From assembly GCA_963844865.1 (NCBI GenBank), contig CAWJPY010000002.1, forward strand, positions 62,001-126,000: 64,000 nt of DNA, given 5' to 3'. The stretch comes from CAWJPY01 sp963844865. Lineage in GTDB: Bacteria; Acidobacteriota; Thermoanaerobaculia; Thermoanaerobaculales; Sulfomarinibacteraceae. Shown here piece by piece: positions 9,778 to 20,335 of this stretch. The notes below the pieces were generated by a model. That model worked only from the letters and a program-made list of their open reading frames with translations. It was not told the DNA's origin and searched no databases. The stretch's first letter is position 1. Every line of letters starts with the position of its first letter. The position numbers and the translations under genes are program-made.

Positions 9778-10341
9778 TCAGGCCCGGGAGACGTACTCTC
9801 CGCTCCTGGTGTCGATCTTGACCTTCTCCCCCTGCTGGACGAAGAGCGGCACCTTGACCACCGCCCCGGTCTCCAGCTTCGCCGGCTTGGTGCCCCCGGA
9901 GGAGGTGTCGCCCCGCACGCCGGGGTCCGTCTCGACGATTTCCAGCTCGACGAAGTTGGGAGGGACCACCACGATGGGCGTGCCTTCCCACAGGGTCACC
10001 GCGCACAGGTCCTCCTCCTTGATCCACTGCACGGCATCGCCCACGGCGTGGGGATCGGCTGCGATCTGCTCGAAGGTTCCGGGGTCCATGAAGTACCAGT
10101 GCGAGCCGTCGCTGTAGAGGTACTGCATCTCCTTGTCGATGACGTCGGCGCCCTCGACGCTGTCCGCGGACCGCATGGTCATCTCGTTCACGCGGTCGGA
10201 CTTGAGGTTCTTGTACTTGACGCGGGTGAACGCCTGTCCCTTGCCCGGCTTCACGAAGTCGGCGTCGACGATGATGCAGGGATCGTTGTCGACGATGATC
10301 TTCAGCCCCACGCGCACCTGGTTCATGTTGAAGGACGGCAT
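9778..10341 (-). CDS. efp: Elongation factor P
   Basis: Translation factor that relieves ribosome stalling at polyproline stretches. 187 aa with the three beta-barrel domains of EF-P; start ATG 10341 with GAGGAG about 9 nt upstream. The modified loop reads 'KPGKGQAF', so the acceptor is Lys34, as required for EpmA/EpmB-type beta-lysylation. Both modification genes are adjacent: epmA downstream and epmB divergent, 54 nt away. The C-terminal domain ends 'DTRSGEYVSRA'. Confidence 0.95.
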   Translation of the reverse strand: MPSFNMNQVRVGLKIIVDNDPCIIVDADFVKPGKGQAFTRVKYKNLKSDRVNEMTMRSADSVEGADVIDKEMQYLYSDGSHWYFMDPGTFEQIAADPHAVGDAVQWIKEEDLCAVTLWEGTPIVVVPPNFVELEIVETDPGVRGDTSSGGTKPAKLETGAVVKVPLFVQQGEKVKIDTRSGEYVSRA

Positions 10342-10395
10342 GATGTTACTCCTCGCACTTGCGCTTGCAGTGGCAAAGCTGCGAGACTTCGGACC

Positions 10396-11400
10396 ATGAG
10401 CGCCCACCCATGGCCGGCTGGATCCTGGCGAGCGGAGCTCGCGGACGCATTCACCGACCTCGAGGAGCTGCTCCGAGCCCTCGGTCTCGACCCGGCGAGC
10501 GTGGGGGACCTCGAAGCCGCCGCGCGCGCCTCCCGACAGTTCGGCCTCAGGGTACCACGAGGATTCGTGTCCCGGATGCGTCCCGGGGATCCTGAGGACC
10601 CTCTGCTGCGGCAGGTCCTCCTGGATGCCCGCGAGGCGGACGAGGTGGAGGGGTTCTCCGTCGACCCGGTGGGCGAGCTGAGCTCACCTCCCTCAGGGGG
10701 CGTGCTCCAGAAGTACGCGGGTCGGGCCCTCCTCATGACCACCGGCGCCTGCGCCGTCCACTGTCGCTACTGCTTCCGACGCCACTTCCCCTACGGCGAC
10801 CATGCCAGCGTGGCGGCTCTGGGCACCGCGGCGGCGCGGATCGCGGCTGATCCTTCCGTGGAGGAGGTGATCCTGTCCGGCGGCGATCCCCTCACCCTTC
10901 CGGACGAGCTCCTGAGCGAGCTGGCGTGGCTGCTGGGACAGGTCCCCCACCTGCGGCGGTTGCGCATCCACACCCGGGTCCCCGTCGTCCTGCCCTCGCG
11001 GGTGGATGAGGCTCTGGTCGAGTGGCTGGCGGCCGACGGTCCGGCCCGGGTGGTGGTGGTGCACGTCAACCACCCCGCGGAGATCGACGGCGACGTGCCG
11101 CGGGCCTTCGAGGCGTTGCGCGCCGCCGGTGTCACCCTCCTCAACCAGTCGGTGCTGCTGAGAGGTGTCAACGACTCGGTGGAGGCGCTCGCCGAGCTCT
11201 CCCGCCGACTCTTCGATGCCGGGGTGCTGCCCTACTACCTGCACCTGCTGGACCGGGTCGCCGGCGCCGCCCACTTCGAGGTGGCCGAGGAGGACGCGGT
11301 CCGACTGCTGGCCGACGTGCGCGCCGCGCTGCCCGGCTACCTGGTGCCGCGACTGGTCCGCGAGGTGACCGGAGCTCCGGCCAAGATCCCGGTGGTCTGA
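10396..11400 (+). CDS. epmB: EF-P beta-lysylation protein EpmB (lysine 2,3-aminomutase)
   Basis: Radical SAM aminomutase that makes (R)-beta-lysine for EpmA. 334 aa. The [4Fe-4S] motif is C-A-V-H-C-R-Y-C (Cys119, Cys123, Cys126). 'EVILSGGDPLTLPD', 'IHTRVPVVLPSR' and 'LLNQSVLLRGVND' are lysine-aminomutase family landmarks, and 'LPYYLHLLDRV' binds PLP/substrate in relatives. It lacks the long C-terminal extension of clostridial LAM, as expected for EpmB. It is divergently transcribed from efp across 54 nt, so the pair probably shares a bidirectional promoter. Confidence 0.93.
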   Translation: MSAHPWPAGSWRAELADAFTDLEELLRALGLDPASVGDLEAAARASRQFGLRVPRGFVSRMRPGDPEDPLLRQVLLDAREADEVEGFSVDPVGELSSPPSGGVLQKYAGRALLMTTGACAVHCRYCFRRHFPYGDHASVAALGTAAARIAADPSVEEVILSGGDPLTLPDELLSELAWLLGQVPHLRRLRIHTRVPVVLPSRVDEALVEWLAADGPARVVVVHVNHPAEIDGDVPRAFEALRAAGVTLLNQSVLLRGVNDSVEALAELSRRLFDAGVLPYYLHLLDRVAGAAHFEVAEEDAVRLLADVRAALPGYLVPRLVREVTGAPAKIPVV

Positions 11401-11524
11401 GAGCGGCCACAGCGGCAGCGCCCGCTGGCAGCGTCGGGAATCAGCGACAGCGTCAGTAACCAGCGTCCGCGGCAGTTGGCAGGGGCAGCAGACAGCGCTC
11501 CCGGCCCGTCTCTGAACGGAGCGA

Positions 11525-11700
11525 TCATCGTGCCTTCGGGTTGAGCAGGCGCCACGTCATCGCGCGCACGTCGGCTCGGGAGCACCAGAGGGCGAGCCAG
11601 GCACGGTCACGAACGCTCCGAGGAGCCCGTGCGCCGCATCTTCAACGGTGCCTGGCTCGCCCTTTGGCGAACCTTCCGCGAGATTCGCGGGCACCGGCTA
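11525..11700 (-). pseudogene. Broken four-helix-bundle gene carrying a hairpin repeat
   Basis: On the minus strand, 11525-11575 encodes 'DVRAMTWRLLNPKAR' plus stop, the same C-terminus as the intact gene at 52322 ('DVRAMTWRLLHPAQ'). At 11665-11700 the central motif 'VPANLAEG' is encoded. Between them, instead of the rest of the gene, lies hairpin repeat copy B. Upstream of the central motif the sequence jumps at a shared CACCG to the segment that in the intact locus lies before the gene, which would be an internal deletion removing the N-terminus. Confidence 0.6.
11582..11664. repeat. GTGCCTGGCAC-type hairpin repeat, copy B
   Basis: Perfect 16 bp arms AGGGCGAGCCAGGCAC (11589-11604) and GTGCCTGGCTCGCCCT (11648-11663) enclose a 43 nt loop. 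Read on the minus strand, the loop begins GTTGAAGATGCGGCG, close to copy A. The element interrupts the remains of a four-helix-bundle gene. Confidence 0.78.
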
Positions 11701-11759
11701 CGTTCTCAGACGAACGACCCGGAGTGACCAGGCCGCCGCTCACTGCCGCCGAACGCTGC

Positions 11760-12218
11760 TTACGAACCGGCGTCCTCCGCGGTCAGGTCCTCGATCCGCT
11801 CCGGCTGGGCGTGGACGGTCTCGAAGCGGGCCAGGAGCACCTGGCCCGGCGGCTGGCCGCGGCGCTTCGAGACGTCCCGCACCCGGGCCATGTGGACCGC
11901 CACCGTGCCGCCCCGGCGGGCCTTGGAGTGACCCGCCGCCAGGGCGGCGGCGAGAACCTTGGTGGCGCGGGGCAGGCGGAGAACGCGGTCCGGGTTGCGG
12001 ACCACTACGTGGGACCCGGATTGGCCCGCCACGTGGAACCAGAAGTCCGACGGGTCCGCGAGCTTCAGGCTGAGGATGTCGTTGTCTGCGGCGGTGCGGC
12101 CGACGAGGATGGTCATACCGTCCGCCGAGGTGGTCCGGTAGGCCACCGACCGGCCCTGCCAGACCCCTGCGTCGGGGTCCGAGGGCGGCGGCGGTTCCCG
12201 GCGCTCACCCCGTCCCAT
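11760..12218 (-). CDS. Stand-alone NFACT-R RNA-binding domain protein
   Basis: 152 aa. 'GMTILVGRTAADNDIL', 'DFWFHVAGQSGSHVVVRN' and 'HSKARRGGTVAVHMARVRDVSKRRG' are the core of the NFACT RNA-binding domain (DUF814) found at the C-terminus of RqcH/NEMF and fibronectin-binding proteins. The NFACT-N and coiled-coil parts are absent, so this is the small free-standing version. A role in binding peptidyl-tRNA or ribosome-associated RNA is inferred from the domain. ATG 12218 overlaps the end of the GDPD gene by 14 nt, so the two are translationally coupled. Confidence 0.82.
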   Translation of the reverse strand: MGRGERREPPPPSDPDAGVWQGRSVAYRTTSADGMTILVGRTAADNDILSLKLADPSDFWFHVAGQSGSHVVVRNPDRVLRLPRATKVLAAALAAGHSKARRGGTVAVHMARVRDVSKRRGQPPGQVLLARFETVHAQPERIEDLTAEDAGS

Positions 12219-12987
12219 GGCGGAATCCGTGGCGAAGCATGGTGGGGAGGAGACGCCCCGGGTCGTCGCTGATCAGGCCGGTGGCGCCATCCTCGAGCAA
12301 GCGGCTCGCCTCCCCGGGATCGTTGACCACCCAGTAGTCGACCCGCAACCCGAGGGACCGGCAGCGGGCGATGAAGCGCCGGCGGTCGAGATGCACGGGG
12401 CCATGGCGCGGCGGGATCATGGCCGCGTCCCCCCGCACCAGCCGCCGACAGAGGGCGGCCGGCAGAACGCGCAGGGCCACCACCTCGGACCGGGTCAGTG
12501 CGGTGGGTCCGGGGTAGCCCAGGCGGCGGAGGGCGAACAGCAGGCGGTCGTGGAAGCTGCCCACCGTGACCCGGGGGGCGGCCCCGGAGTCGACGAGCTG
12601 CCGCCGCAGGTCGACCATGGCCGAGCGCAGGTTCGGCTTGATGTCGATGCTCAGGGGGACGTCGGGGAAGGAGACCAGCACCTCCTTGAGGGTGGGCACG
12701 CGATGGACGGCGTCGGCGCCCGAGGGCAGACCGGCGCCCACATCCCAGGTCCGGACCTCCGCCAGGCTCAGGTCGGCGATCTTCTCCGACCGTCGAGCGG
12801 TGCGCCGGCCGTCGGGATCGTGGGCCACGACGAGGTGGCCGTCGCGGGTCCTCTGGACGTCCAGCTCCAGGGCCGAGGCGCCGTCCGCGAGGGCGCGTTC
12901 GAAGGCGGCGAGCGTGTTCTCGGGGAGTCGGGCCGAGCTCCCCCGGTGGCCGTAGAGCCGCAGCGGCTGGCGGGCGTCCGGTGCCAT
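12205..12987 (-). CDS. Glycerophosphodiester phosphodiesterase family protein
   Basis: 260 aa TIM-barrel GDPD with all landmarks: H14-R15-G, E23-N-T, E41-L-D43 and H56-D-P; 'SIDIKP' carries the next acidic ligand position and the final strand reads 'VDYWVVND'. It hydrolyses glycerophosphodiesters to glycerol 3-phosphate and an alcohol, probably in the cytoplasm because no signal peptide is present. The ribosome-binding site before ATG 12987 is weak. It is divergent from the SDR gene (131 nt) and overlaps the NFACT-R gene downstream. Confidence 0.88.
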   Translation of the reverse strand: MAPDARQPLRLYGHRGSSARLPENTLAAFERALADGASALELDVQRTRDGHLVVAHDPDGRRTARRSEKIADLSLAEVRTWDVGAGLPSGADAVHRVPTLKEVLVSFPDVPLSIDIKPNLRSAMVDLRRQLVDSGAAPRVTVGSFHDRLLFALRRLGYPGPTALTRSEVVALRVLPAALCRRLVRGDAAMIPPRHGPVHLDRRRFIARCRSLGLRVDYWVVNDPGEASRLLEDGATGLISDDPGRLLPTMLRHGFRHGTG

Positions 12988-13118
12988 CGGCCGACATTAC
13001 AGCACCGCCCCCGGCACGGCCACCGGCGCGGAGGAATACCGGTCTGGAGTGGATCGCTACCAGGGATGGCGGCACTTCGGACCCTGAAGATCGTCGAACA
13101 CCCGTGGAGAGCTCGACC

Positions 13119-13967
13119 ATGGAGATCACGCACGTCCTCGCCAAGGATCTGTTCGGGAACCGCACCGTGTTCATCACCGGCGGCGGCAGCGGCATCAACC
13201 TGGGGATCGCCCGGCACTTCGCCGCCCTCGGTGCCAATCTCGGCATCTGCGGCCGTACCCGGGCCAGGCTGGAGACGGCGTCCGAGGAGCTGCGCCAGCT
13301 CGGCGCGAAGGTGGTCACCGCCCAGGCCGACGTGCGTGACATGGAGGCACTGTCCGCCGCGCTGGAGCGCACGAGGGACGAGCTGGGGCGGGTGAGCTGT
13401 CTGGTGTGCGGCGCCGCCGGGAACTTCCCCTGCCCGGCCGAAGAGCTGACCGCAGGGGGCTTCAAGGCGGTGGTGGACATCGATCTCCTGGGCTCCTTCA
13501 ACGCCTGCCGCGCCGCGTTCCCGCAGCTGCGGTCCACCCACGGTTCCATCATCCTGATCTCGGCGGGGCAGGGCCTGATCCCCCACTTCGCCCAAGCGCA
13601 CGTGGGCGCGGCCAAGGCGGGGGTGGACAACCTGATGCGCAACCTGGCCTTGGAGTGGGGCCGCTACGGCATCCGCTGCAACAGCATCGTGCCGGGCCCC
13701 ATCGAGGGCACGGAGGGCATGCGGCGCCTGGCCCCGGGCGACGACGCCCTCCATCACGAGCTGCGGGCCGCAGTGCCCCTGGGCCGTTTCGGCACCGTGG
13801 ACGACATCGGCCAGGCGGCGGTCTTCCTCGCCTCGCCCCTGGCCTCCTACATCACCGGCGCCACGCTCGTCGTGGATGGGGGACAGACCCTCCCCGGCTC
13901 CGGGGTCTTCACCCGCCTCATCGCCGAGGGCATGGAGGGGGCCGACGAGGCGGAGAGGGAGGGGTAG
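13119..13967 (+). CDS. SDR oxidoreductase, 2,4-dienoyl-CoA reductase-like
   Basis: 282 aa Rossmann-fold SDR; start ATG 13119 with GGAGAG 7 nt upstream. The cofactor motif is 'TGGGSGINLG', with 'CGRTRARL' after strand 2 favouring NADP. The usual Tyr of the YxxxK catalytic motif is replaced: the region reads 'AHVGAAKAGVDNLMRNLALEWG', matching the 2,4-dienoyl-CoA reductase (DECR/PDCR) branch, where Tyr is displaced and Lys retained. 'NSIVPGPIEGTEGM' also fits that branch. It would reduce polyunsaturated enoyl-CoA during beta-oxidation. It is convergent with the suf operon end, 25 nt apart. Confidence 0.82.
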   Translation: MEITHVLAKDLFGNRTVFITGGGSGINLGIARHFAALGANLGICGRTRARLETASEELRQLGAKVVTAQADVRDMEALSAALERTRDELGRVSCLVCGAAGNFPCPAEELTAGGFKAVVDIDLLGSFNACRAAFPQLRSTHGSIILISAGQGLIPHFAQAHVGAAKAGVDNLMRNLALEWGRYGIRCNSIVPGPIEGTEGMRRLAPGDDALHHELRAAVPLGRFGTVDDIGQAAVFLASPLASYITGATLVVDGGQTLPGSGVFTRLIAEGMEGADEAEREG

Positions 13968-13992
13968 CCACCGCCTCGCGGACGCGGGAGGG

Positions 13993-14295
13993 CTAGTACA
14001 TCCCGAGGTCGAGCTTGGCGGCGTCCGACATCATGTCCGGGTCCCAGGGCGGGTCCCAGGTGAGCTCCACGTGGGCCGAGGTGACGCCCTCCACCGCCTC
14101 CACCTTCTCCTGCACCTCCCCCGGCAGGATCTCGGCCACCGGACAGGTGGGAGAGGTCAGGGTCATCACCACCCGTGCCTCGCCCTCGTCGCTCACCTCC
14201 ACCTCGTAGATGAGCCCGACCTCCCAGATGTTCACCGGGATCTCCGGGTCGTACACCGTCTTCAGGGCCTCGACGATCCGGCTTCTCAGTGACAC
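13993..14295 (-). CDS. sufT: SufT-type DUF59 (MIP18 family) protein
   Basis: 100 aa Fe-S assembly helper, the last gene of the suf operon. 'ALKTVYDPEIPVNIWEVGLI' and 'LTSPTCPVAE' (conserved Cys) identify the MIP18/SufT family; the tail 'WDPPWDPDMMSDAAK' is typical. I choose GTG 14295 because AAGGGGG lies about 8 nt upstream. A GTG at 14313 overlapping the sufU stop (GTGA) is an in-frame alternative. It helps mature Fe-S proteins when demand for the cofactor is high. Confidence 0.88.
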   Translation of the reverse strand: MSLRSRIVEALKTVYDPEIPVNIWEVGLIYEVEVSDEGEARVVMTLTSPTCPVAEILPGEVQEKVEAVEGVTSAHVELTWDPPWDPDMMSDAAKLDLGMY

Positions 14296-14309
14296 GGTCC
14301 CGTCCCCCT

Positions 14310-14756
14310 TCACTCGGTGCTCACGGGTCGGTCCTGGTCCTCGAGGGCCGCCTTGAGGGTGTGCCAGGCCAGGGTGGCGCACTTCACGCGCACCGGGTAC
14401 TCCCGTACGCCCTCGAAGACGCGGAGCTTGCCGAGGCCGAGACCCTGCTCGCGGGCGACGCCGGTGAGCATGTCGTGGAAGCCCTCGAAGAGGGCGGTCG
14501 CCTCCTTCACGGTCTTGCCCTGCAGAGCCTCCGTCATCAGCGAGCAGGAGGCCGTGCAGATGGCGCAGCCCGAGCCCTGGAAGCTGATCTCCTGGATGAC
14601 GCCGTCATCGATTCTCAGGTAGACCTTGACCGTGTCGCCGCACAGGGGGTTGTGGCCGTCGGCAGAGCGATTGGCGCAGTCCATCACGTAGCAGTTCCGG
14701 GGCCGTCGGTTGTGGTCTAGGATGACCTGCTGGTAGAGGTCCCGAGTGTCATTCAT
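14310..14756 (-). CDS. sufU: SUF Fe-S scaffold / sulfurtransferase SufU
   Basis: 148 aa IscU-like protein with the SufU-type spacing. Zinc/Fe-S ligands are visible at Cys39, Asp41, Cys64 and Cys126 ('NPLCGD', 'GSGCAICTAS', 'VKCATLAW'). The about 19-residue insert between the second and third Cys regions separates SufU from IscU. It accepts sulfur from SufS. Its ATG 14756 overlaps the sufS stop codon (ATGA). Confidence 0.94.
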   Translation of the reverse strand: MNDTRDLYQQVILDHNRRPRNCYVMDCANRSADGHNPLCGDTVKVYLRIDDGVIQEISFQGSGCAICTASCSLMTEALQGKTVKEATALFEGFHDMLTGVAREQGLGLGKLRVFEGVREYPVRVKCATLAWHTLKAALEDQDRPVSTE

Positions 14757-15997
14757 GGTCCGAACACCTCCCGCACCGTGTCCAGCCCCCGAACCAGGGC
14801 GTCGATCTCGCGGCGCGTGTTGTAGACGCCGAAGGAGGCGCGCACGGTGGCCGAGACACCGAAGCGCTGCATCACCGGCTGTGCGCAGTGGTGGCCGGCC
14901 CGGACCGCGACACCCTCGCTGTCGAGGATGGTGCCGATGTCGTGGGGGTGGACGCCGTCCATCACGAAGGACAGGACCCCGGCCCGTCGGCGGGCACCGC
15001 CGATGAGGCGCACGCCGGGAACCTCCAGCACCCGGGCGGTGGCCTCGTCCAGAAGCTCCTGCTCGTGGGCGGCCACCGCGTCCATGCCCATGCCCTCCAG
15101 ATAACGGAGCGCCGCGGCCAGGCCGATGGCGCCGGCCACGTTGGGGGTCCCGGCCTCAAAGCGGTGCGGCGGTTCGGCGTAGGTCGTCTTGGAGAAGGTC
15201 ACCGACAGGATCATGTCGCCGCCCCCCTGATAAGGGACCATCTCCTGGAGGTGGGACCGCTTGCCGTAGAGGACGCCGATGCCCATGGGCCCGTAGGTCT
15301 TGTGGCCCGAGAAGGCGAAGAAGTCGCAGTCCAGGTCGGCCACGTCCACGCCGATGTGGGGCACCGACTGGGCCCCGTCGATGAGCACCGGCACACCGCG
15401 GGCGTGGGCCAGCCGGATCATCTCCTTCACCGAGTTGACCGTGCCCAGGGCGTTGGAGACGTGCACCAGGCTCACCATCCGGGTGCGGTCTCCGAGGAGG
15501 CGCTCGTACTCCTCGAGGATGATCTCGCCGCGGTCGTCGATGGGGGTCACGACGAGCTTCGCGCCCTTGGCGGCGCACACCATCTGCCAGGGCACGATGT
15601 TGGAGTGGTGCTCCATGGCCGAGATCAGCACCTCGTCACCGGGGCCCAGGCGGGGGGCGACGAAGCTGTGGGCCACCAGGTTGACGGCCTCGGTGGTGCC
15701 CCGCACGAACACGATCTCCCGGCTGTCCCGCGCCCCCAGATGGTCCTTGACCGTTGTGCGCGCCGACTCGTAGGCCACCGTGGCCCGCTGCGACAGGGCG
15801 TGGACGCCCCGGTGCACGTTGGCGCAGTCGTGCTCGTAGAAGCTCTGAAGCGCGGCGATCACGGGCCGCGGCTTCTGGGTGGTGGCGGCGTTGTCCAGGT
15901 ACGTCAGGGGGCGGCCGTGGACCTTTTGATGAAGCGCCGGGAAGTCCGCGCGGACCGCCTCCACGTCGAGGTGGGCGGCGGTGGGAACGGCGGTCAT
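14753..15997 (-). CDS. sufS: Cysteine desulfurase SufS
   Basis: 414 aa PLP enzyme releasing sulfur from cysteine as a persulfide for SufU/SufBCD. The PLP lysine lies in 'FFAFSGHKTYGPMG' and the catalytic Cys in 'VRAGHHCAQPVMQRFG', the group II (SufS) arrangement. 'YLDNAATTQKP' is at the N-terminus. The ATG at 15997 forms TGATG with the sufD stop; a GTG one codon upstream is also possible. Confidence 0.95.
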   Translation of the reverse strand: MTAVPTAAHLDVEAVRADFPALHQKVHGRPLTYLDNAATTQKPRPVIAALQSFYEHDCANVHRGVHALSQRATVAYESARTTVKDHLGARDSREIVFVRGTTEAVNLVAHSFVAPRLGPGDEVLISAMEHHSNIVPWQMVCAAKGAKLVVTPIDDRGEIILEEYERLLGDRTRMVSLVHVSNALGTVNSVKEMIRLAHARGVPVLIDGAQSVPHIGVDVADLDCDFFAFSGHKTYGPMGIGVLYGKRSHLQEMVPYQGGGDMILSVTFSKTTYAEPPHRFEAGTPNVAGAIGLAAALRYLEGMGMDAVAAHEQELLDEATARVLEVPGVRLIGGARRRAGVLSFVMDGVHPHDIGTILDSEGVAVRAGHHCAQPVMQRFGVSATVRASFGVYNTRREIDALVRGLDTVREVFGP

Positions 15998-17327
15998 CAC
16001 GACATCTCCGGGGACACGCTGCCGACGGCGAGGTGGCTCCTCAGGAAGCCCTCGGCGCGTCGGCGGGCGGGCGCGCTGGGGACCCGCTCCAGGACCTCGG
16101 CCGCGAAGGCGTAGGTGAGCAGGCTCTCGGCTGCCGCCGGCTCCAACCCCCGGCTCCGGAGGTAGAAGAGGGCGTCCTCGTCGAGGCGACCGATGGCAGA
16201 GCCGTGGGTGCAGCGCACGTCGTCGGCGAAGATCTCGAGCTGGGGGTTGGAGTTGACCATGGCGCGGTCGGACAACAGCAGGTTGCGGTTGGACTGCCGG
16301 GCGTCGGTCTTCTGGGCGCCGTGGTCGACCACGATGCGGCCGTTGAAGACCGCCCGCGAGCGGTCGTCCAGGACCCCCTTGTAGAGCTGGCGACTCGTCC
16401 CGTGGGGAGTGGCGTGGCGGACCAGGAGGTGGTTGTCCACGTGCTGGGTGTCGCCGGTCATGTAGAGGCCGCCGAGCTCCAGGTCCGCGCCCTCACCGGT
16501 CAGCACCGCCTGCACGTCGGCGCGGGCGAGCTTCGCACCCACCGCGACCCAGTGGGCGCTCACGGAGGCGTCGCCGCCCACGAGCAGTCGCTGCACCGCC
16601 ACCTGGCTTCCGGCCGCGCCCTCCTCCTGGAGGGTGGTGTGCCGGAGGTTGGCGCTGGGCTCGACGGCGATCTCGGTCACCGGACAGCTCAGGTAGTCGC
16701 CGGCCGCGCCGGCGTGGGTCGCCACCACCTCGGCCGCGGAGCCGGCGCCGGCCACGATCAGGGTGCGGGGGAAGACCGCGACGGGCGCGGGGTGAGAAGT
16801 GGTCACGAAGACGAGCTGGATGAGCCCGTCGACGGTCGCACCGGGCGGCAGCCACAGGAACGCTCCGTCCTTGAACAGGGCCCCGTTGAGGTCGGCGAAG
16901 GCATGGGCTGGAAAGGGCTCGTCCCGCCCCAGATAGGGCTCCACCATCTCCGGGTGGTGCTGGATGGCGTCGGCCAACCCGGTCAGGATGACGCCGCCGG
17001 GGAGGTCTCCCGTGGTGGACAGCCCGGGGGCGAGGACCCCGTCCACCACCGTCAGACGGTGGGCCGCCGGCAGGCACCACTCGTCGATCGCCGCACTCAC
17101 CGGGTCCGAGGAGAGCACGTGGTAGGGGGTGTCGGCGATGCGCTTGAGATTGGTGAACCGCCACTCCTCCTGGCGCGGCGTCGGGAAGCCCGTGCCTGCA
17201 AAGCCCTCGGCCCCCCGGCGCCGGAGGTCGCCGACGAACCGGGGTTCCTGCGGGTCCGCGACGGCGGCCTGCTCGAGGGCGGCCTCCAGGGAGCGTCCGT
17301 GGGCCGCGACCGTGCTCGTGGCGCTCG

Positions 17328-17331
<4 letters not shown>
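15997..17331 (-). CDS. sufD: Fe-S cluster assembly protein SufD
   Basis: 444 aa SufB/SufD-fold component of the SufBC2D complex. 'TPRQEEWRFTNLKRI' at the N-terminus and 'GRIVVDHGAQKTDARQSNRN', 'ADDVRCTHGSAIGRLDEDALFYLRSRG' at the C-terminus are canonical; the conserved 'CTHG' His/Cys segment takes part in cluster assembly at the SufB-SufD interface. ATG 17331 overlaps the sufC stop (ATGA). Confidence 0.95.
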
Positions 17332-18116
<785 letters not shown>

Positions 18117-18172
18117 GCTGATGCTTCCTTTGCCCCTCCCCGGACGGGAGCGGGTTCGTGACGTTTTCGGCT

Positions 18173-19616
<1,444 letters not shown>

Positions 19617-19620
<4 letters not shown>

Positions 19621-20126
19621 TCATGTCCTCCCGTCGTCCGCGCCGGTCCGCTCCCGGTCCGCTCCCGGTCCGCGACGCTGTCGGTCGCCACGGGGAGCCT
19701 GGGGCCGGACCCGCTCCGCCGGCCGGCGATGAGATCGGCCACCGTGATCCCGTCCAGAAAAGCACCCATCAGGGACTCGAGCTCCCGCCACACCGGCTTC
19801 AGGGTGCAGGTCGAGAGGTGGGTGCAGGCCTCCAGCCCCGGTGACATCCGATCGCAGAAGCTGCTGTCGTACACGTGGTCATCCATGGCGTCGAGGATCC
19901 GGGCCACGGTGATGTCCTCGGGCGCCAACGCCAGGGAGTAGCCGCCGTGGCGCCCGCGCTCGGCGGCCACGGCCCCCGAGCGACGCAGGCGCGAGATCAC
20001 CTTGGCCACCGTGGGCTCCGAGATGCCCTCCCGCTCCGAGAGCTCGCGAATGGTGAGCTGGCCGCGCTCCAGGGCGAGCCGGATCGCCAGGCGGACCCCG
20101 TACTCCTCGGATCTCGTCACGCGCAC
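19617..20126 (-). CDS. Rrf2 family Fe-S transcriptional regulator of the suf operon
   Basis: 169 aa winged-helix protein, first gene of the suf operon. 'RSEEYGVRLAIRLAL' and 'SEPTVAKVISRLRRSG' form the helix-turn-helix, 'RGRHGGYSLA' the wing. Cys91, Cys101 and Cys107 ('FCDRMSPGLEACTHLSTC') are placed like the cluster-binding Cys of IscR/NsrR-type regulators. It probably represses suf when holding a cluster. The start is GTG 20126 with GGAGG 6 nt upstream. The C-terminal about 30 residues are Gly/Arg/Ser-rich, encoded by a locally repeated GGTCCGCTCCC sequence, and look like a non-conserved tail. Confidence 0.88.
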
Positions 20127-20235
20127 CTCATTCCTCCAGTGCCTTCAACTGAAATACTTGAATTGGAATTCCAGATTTCTGCACATGGCTTGAAAGACAT
20201 GCAAATAGAAGTATTTATAGACATTTAGCATCTGG
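20127..20235 (-). promoter_or_regulatory. AT-rich suf promoter region with palindrome TGGAATTCCA
   Basis: The 100 nt before the Rrf2 gene are sharply AT-richer than the surroundings. A 10 bp perfect palindrome TGGAATTCCA lies at 20164-20173, about 38 nt before the GTG, with GTATTT and TATAAATA hexamers nearby that could be -10 elements. An autoregulatory Rrf2 operator here is an inference; I do not see a classical IscR site. Confidence 0.45.
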
Positions 20236-20335
20236 TGAGTGAGCAGCTCCCGAGAGGCAACGCGACAGTTCGCCGAGATCGGTGGTGCGGCGCTGCCGCT
20301 GGCGCTTGGAGCGCGGCTGTGATGAAATCGTTGGT

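Larger units (their letters stand above)
11401..11759. other. Intergenic region: GGCAGCG tract, broken gene and hairpin repeat
   Basis: The spacer 3' of epmB starts with a tract of CAGCGGCAGCG/CAGCGTC-like units (about 11401-11505), continues with a broken copy of the four-helix-bundle gene on the minus strand (11525-11700) that contains hairpin repeat copy B, and ends with GAACGACCCGGAGTGACCA (about 11711-11730). That last segment also lies beside the intact four-helix-bundle gene near 52804. Confidence 0.6.
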
